Assembly (NCBI GenBank): GCA_019358945.1
Contig: JAHHIE010000038.1
Coordinates: 1 to 62,922 of the forward strand
Direction: 5' to 3'
Length of the DNA stretch: 62,922 bases
Origin: Stenomitos rutilans HA7619-LM2
Lineage (GTDB): Bacteria > Cyanobacteriota > Cyanobacteriia > Leptolyngbyales > Leptolyngbyaceae
The notes under the pieces were generated by a model. It was not told the origin of the DNA. It ran no database searches and saw only the letters and a list, made by a program, of their open reading frames with translations. The stretch's first letter is position 1. Every line of letters begins with the position of its first letter. A program made the translations under genes and the position numbers. This document shows positions 62,182-62,922 of this stretch, one piece after another.

Positions 62182-62617
62182 TCAGCTTTTGAAATCTCGG
62201 TCATTTTTAGGGGAGCGATCGTCCTGATCAGTGTCAGCTTGATCTTCATTAGACCTCCTGCGCGAATACTTAAAAGCCCCCTCCCGTCCCCCAAGTTTGG
62301 GGGAAGCTAAAACTGATGCCCCCCAAATTTGGGGGGATGGGGGGGCAAAATCTGATTCATGCAGGAAGTCTAATGACAACCAGTTTTCTCACGACTTCAG
62401 GTGTCTCGACAGTTTGAGCCAGCGTTGCCAGATCAATCGGTCGATCGTTCTTAGGAGAATCATCCACCTCAACGTCAATGACAACAAGCTCTCTCACCGT
62501 TTCAGAGCCATCAACCGTGTTACCAGCGCTTTCTACCTCCAGATCCTGCCCGGTGTTTTTGAGCGAACGGACTACATCTGGGTTTTCCGAGTCAGGCTGT
62601 TGCGTCTCTTCGCTCAT
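62182..62617 (-). pseudogene. small acidic repeat protein gene, split by a MITE
   Basis: The 5' part (62617-62372) encodes MSEETQQPDSENPDVVRSLK, ETVRELVVIDVEVDDSPKND and PEVVRKLVVI, then runs into a 119-bp element. Removing the element and one TA (62252-62370 plus one TA) joins VVI to NEDQADTDQDDRSPKNDRDF with KS and a TGA at 62184-62182, in frame, giving 104 residues. The two VRxLVVI..DD.SPKNDR segments are internal repeats. The sequence is acidic and hydrophilic. No family is recognised. As it stands a shortened product (ending VVIRLPA) would be made. Confidence 0.7.
62252..62370. mobile_element. 119-bp MITE with TA target duplication
   Basis: Terminal inverted repeats GACCTCCTGCGCGAAT (62252-62267) and the complement of GACTTCCTGCATGAAT (62370-62355) match at 13 of 16 positions. 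TA flanks both ends (62250-62251 and 62371-62372), the target of IS630/Tc1-mariner-type elements. Inside are palindromes CCCCCAAGTTTGGGGG and CCCCCCAAATTTGGGGGG. No coding capacity. Confidence 0.8.
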
Positions 62618-62645
62618 GGTGAATCTTCTTTGAATCGATGGGTTA

Positions 62646-62798
62646 CTAAATCGGTACTGCTAATTCTACGGCTCCCAATGCTTTGAGTGTCACTCTCTGA
62701 GCTGGGGTTAAGCCGATCGCGCTGGTGATATTCATGCCTTCATAAGGGCGATCGACTCGGAGCATTTTCAAACAGGTGCCAGTGCTAAGTAGTTCCAC
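62646..62798 (-). pseudogene. C-terminal fragment of a pentapeptide-repeat protein
   Basis: A 50-codon minus-strand frame ending at TAG (62648-62646) reads CLKMLRVDRPYEGMNITSAI, then GLTPAQRVTLKALGAVE. The ending GLTPAQRxTLKALGA is the standard tail of cyanobacterial pentapeptide-repeat proteins. An in-frame stop (TAA) lies just before the first GTG, so the repeat domain is lost. Confidence 0.55.
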
Positions 62799-62828
62799 TT
62801 AGGATTATGGATTCAATAAAACCGGAAA

Positions 62829-62922
62829 TCATAGTGATTGCGGCTTAGCAGTGTAGTTCCATTTTGGCAGGTACTCATCAAACACAATCTCCATCGTCTG
62901 CTTGAACGCCTCTGTCACTTTT
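62829..62922 (-). pseudogene. probable transposase C-terminus (ISAzo13-like), cut by window edge
   Basis: Minus-strand codons from the right edge to TGA (62831-62829) read KVTEAFKQTMEIVFDEYLPK, then WNYTAKPQSL. The WNYTxKP ending resembles ISAzo13-family transposases. Only 31 residues are visible, so it is either the end of a real gene or a fragment. Confidence 0.4.

Noticed and set aside
62297-62686. 129-codon plus-strand frame
   Set aside because: It spans the MITE palindromes and runs antisense to the acidic repeat gene, whose two halves rejoin in frame.

Overview
The window is chromosomal DNA of a cyanobacterium. The HIP1 octamer (GCGATCGC and its GCGATCG/CGATCGC cores) occurs throughout. 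Many genes belong to cyanobacteria-typical families: Pao-like Rieske oxygenase, CrtE, divergent PAP2, DUF1995, Uma2 and a bilin-type GAF histidine kinase. Spacers carry the short tandem repeats common in filamentous cyanobacteria. I cannot name the species.

Positions 1-8500 are the accessory end. A cut-off ISL3-type transposase fragment, two small unknown genes and a tRNA-Val(CAC) are followed by an ISAs1-type IS whose transposase carries one in-frame stop. The IS abuts the tail of a leucine-rich-repeat-variant (LRV) gene. Next comes a compact locus: LRV protein, MoxR-type AAA+ ATPase, a second LRV protein on the other strand, and a metallopeptidase-like/VWA protein broken by a one-base frameshift. 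It looks like a MoxR-VWA chaperone module with two LRV scaffold proteins and is the best candidate for an undescribed system.

Positions 8500-25900 hold a membrane-anchored unknown, a 1393-residue polytopic protein containing expanded repeat DNA, a TetR regulator divergent from a Coq4-like gene with a palindromic operator between them, a Uma2 gene, and ribose uptake and use (ribokinase divergent from a periplasmic binding protein, ATPase and permease). Then come a secreted protein, a histidine kinase with a two-cysteine (DXCF plus CH) cyanobacteriochrome-like GAF domain, and a universal-stress-like gene whose leader matches the ydaO/yuaA c-di-AMP riboswitch.

Positions 25900-41000 are mostly housekeeping: Ski2-like helicase, diguanylate cyclase, two Nudix hydrolases, folD, crtE, divergent PAP2, DUF2993, SRPBCC, ACT-malic enzyme, Rieske oxygenase, a two-hairpin membrane protein and a VOC protein. 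Positions 41229-42560 are a heavily decayed, GC-rich IS4/Tn5-like element with 14-bp inverted repeats; long open frames across it are artefacts.

Positions 42600-61130 hold a deacetylase-family enzyme, a glycogen-debranching-type glucosidase, a pentapeptide-repeat protein, a glutamine-synthetase-like ligase, a phosphoesterase, DUF1995, several cyanobacterial unknowns, DUF2252, a MerR regulator, an ABC-F ATPase, a second Uma2, mannose-1-phosphate guanylyltransferase and an ABC1/UbiB kinase. The last 1.8 kb is mobile again: an intact IS5-like element, a small acidic repeat gene split by a 119-bp MITE with TA target duplication (excision in silico restores the frame), and fragments of a pentapeptide protein and probably a transposase.
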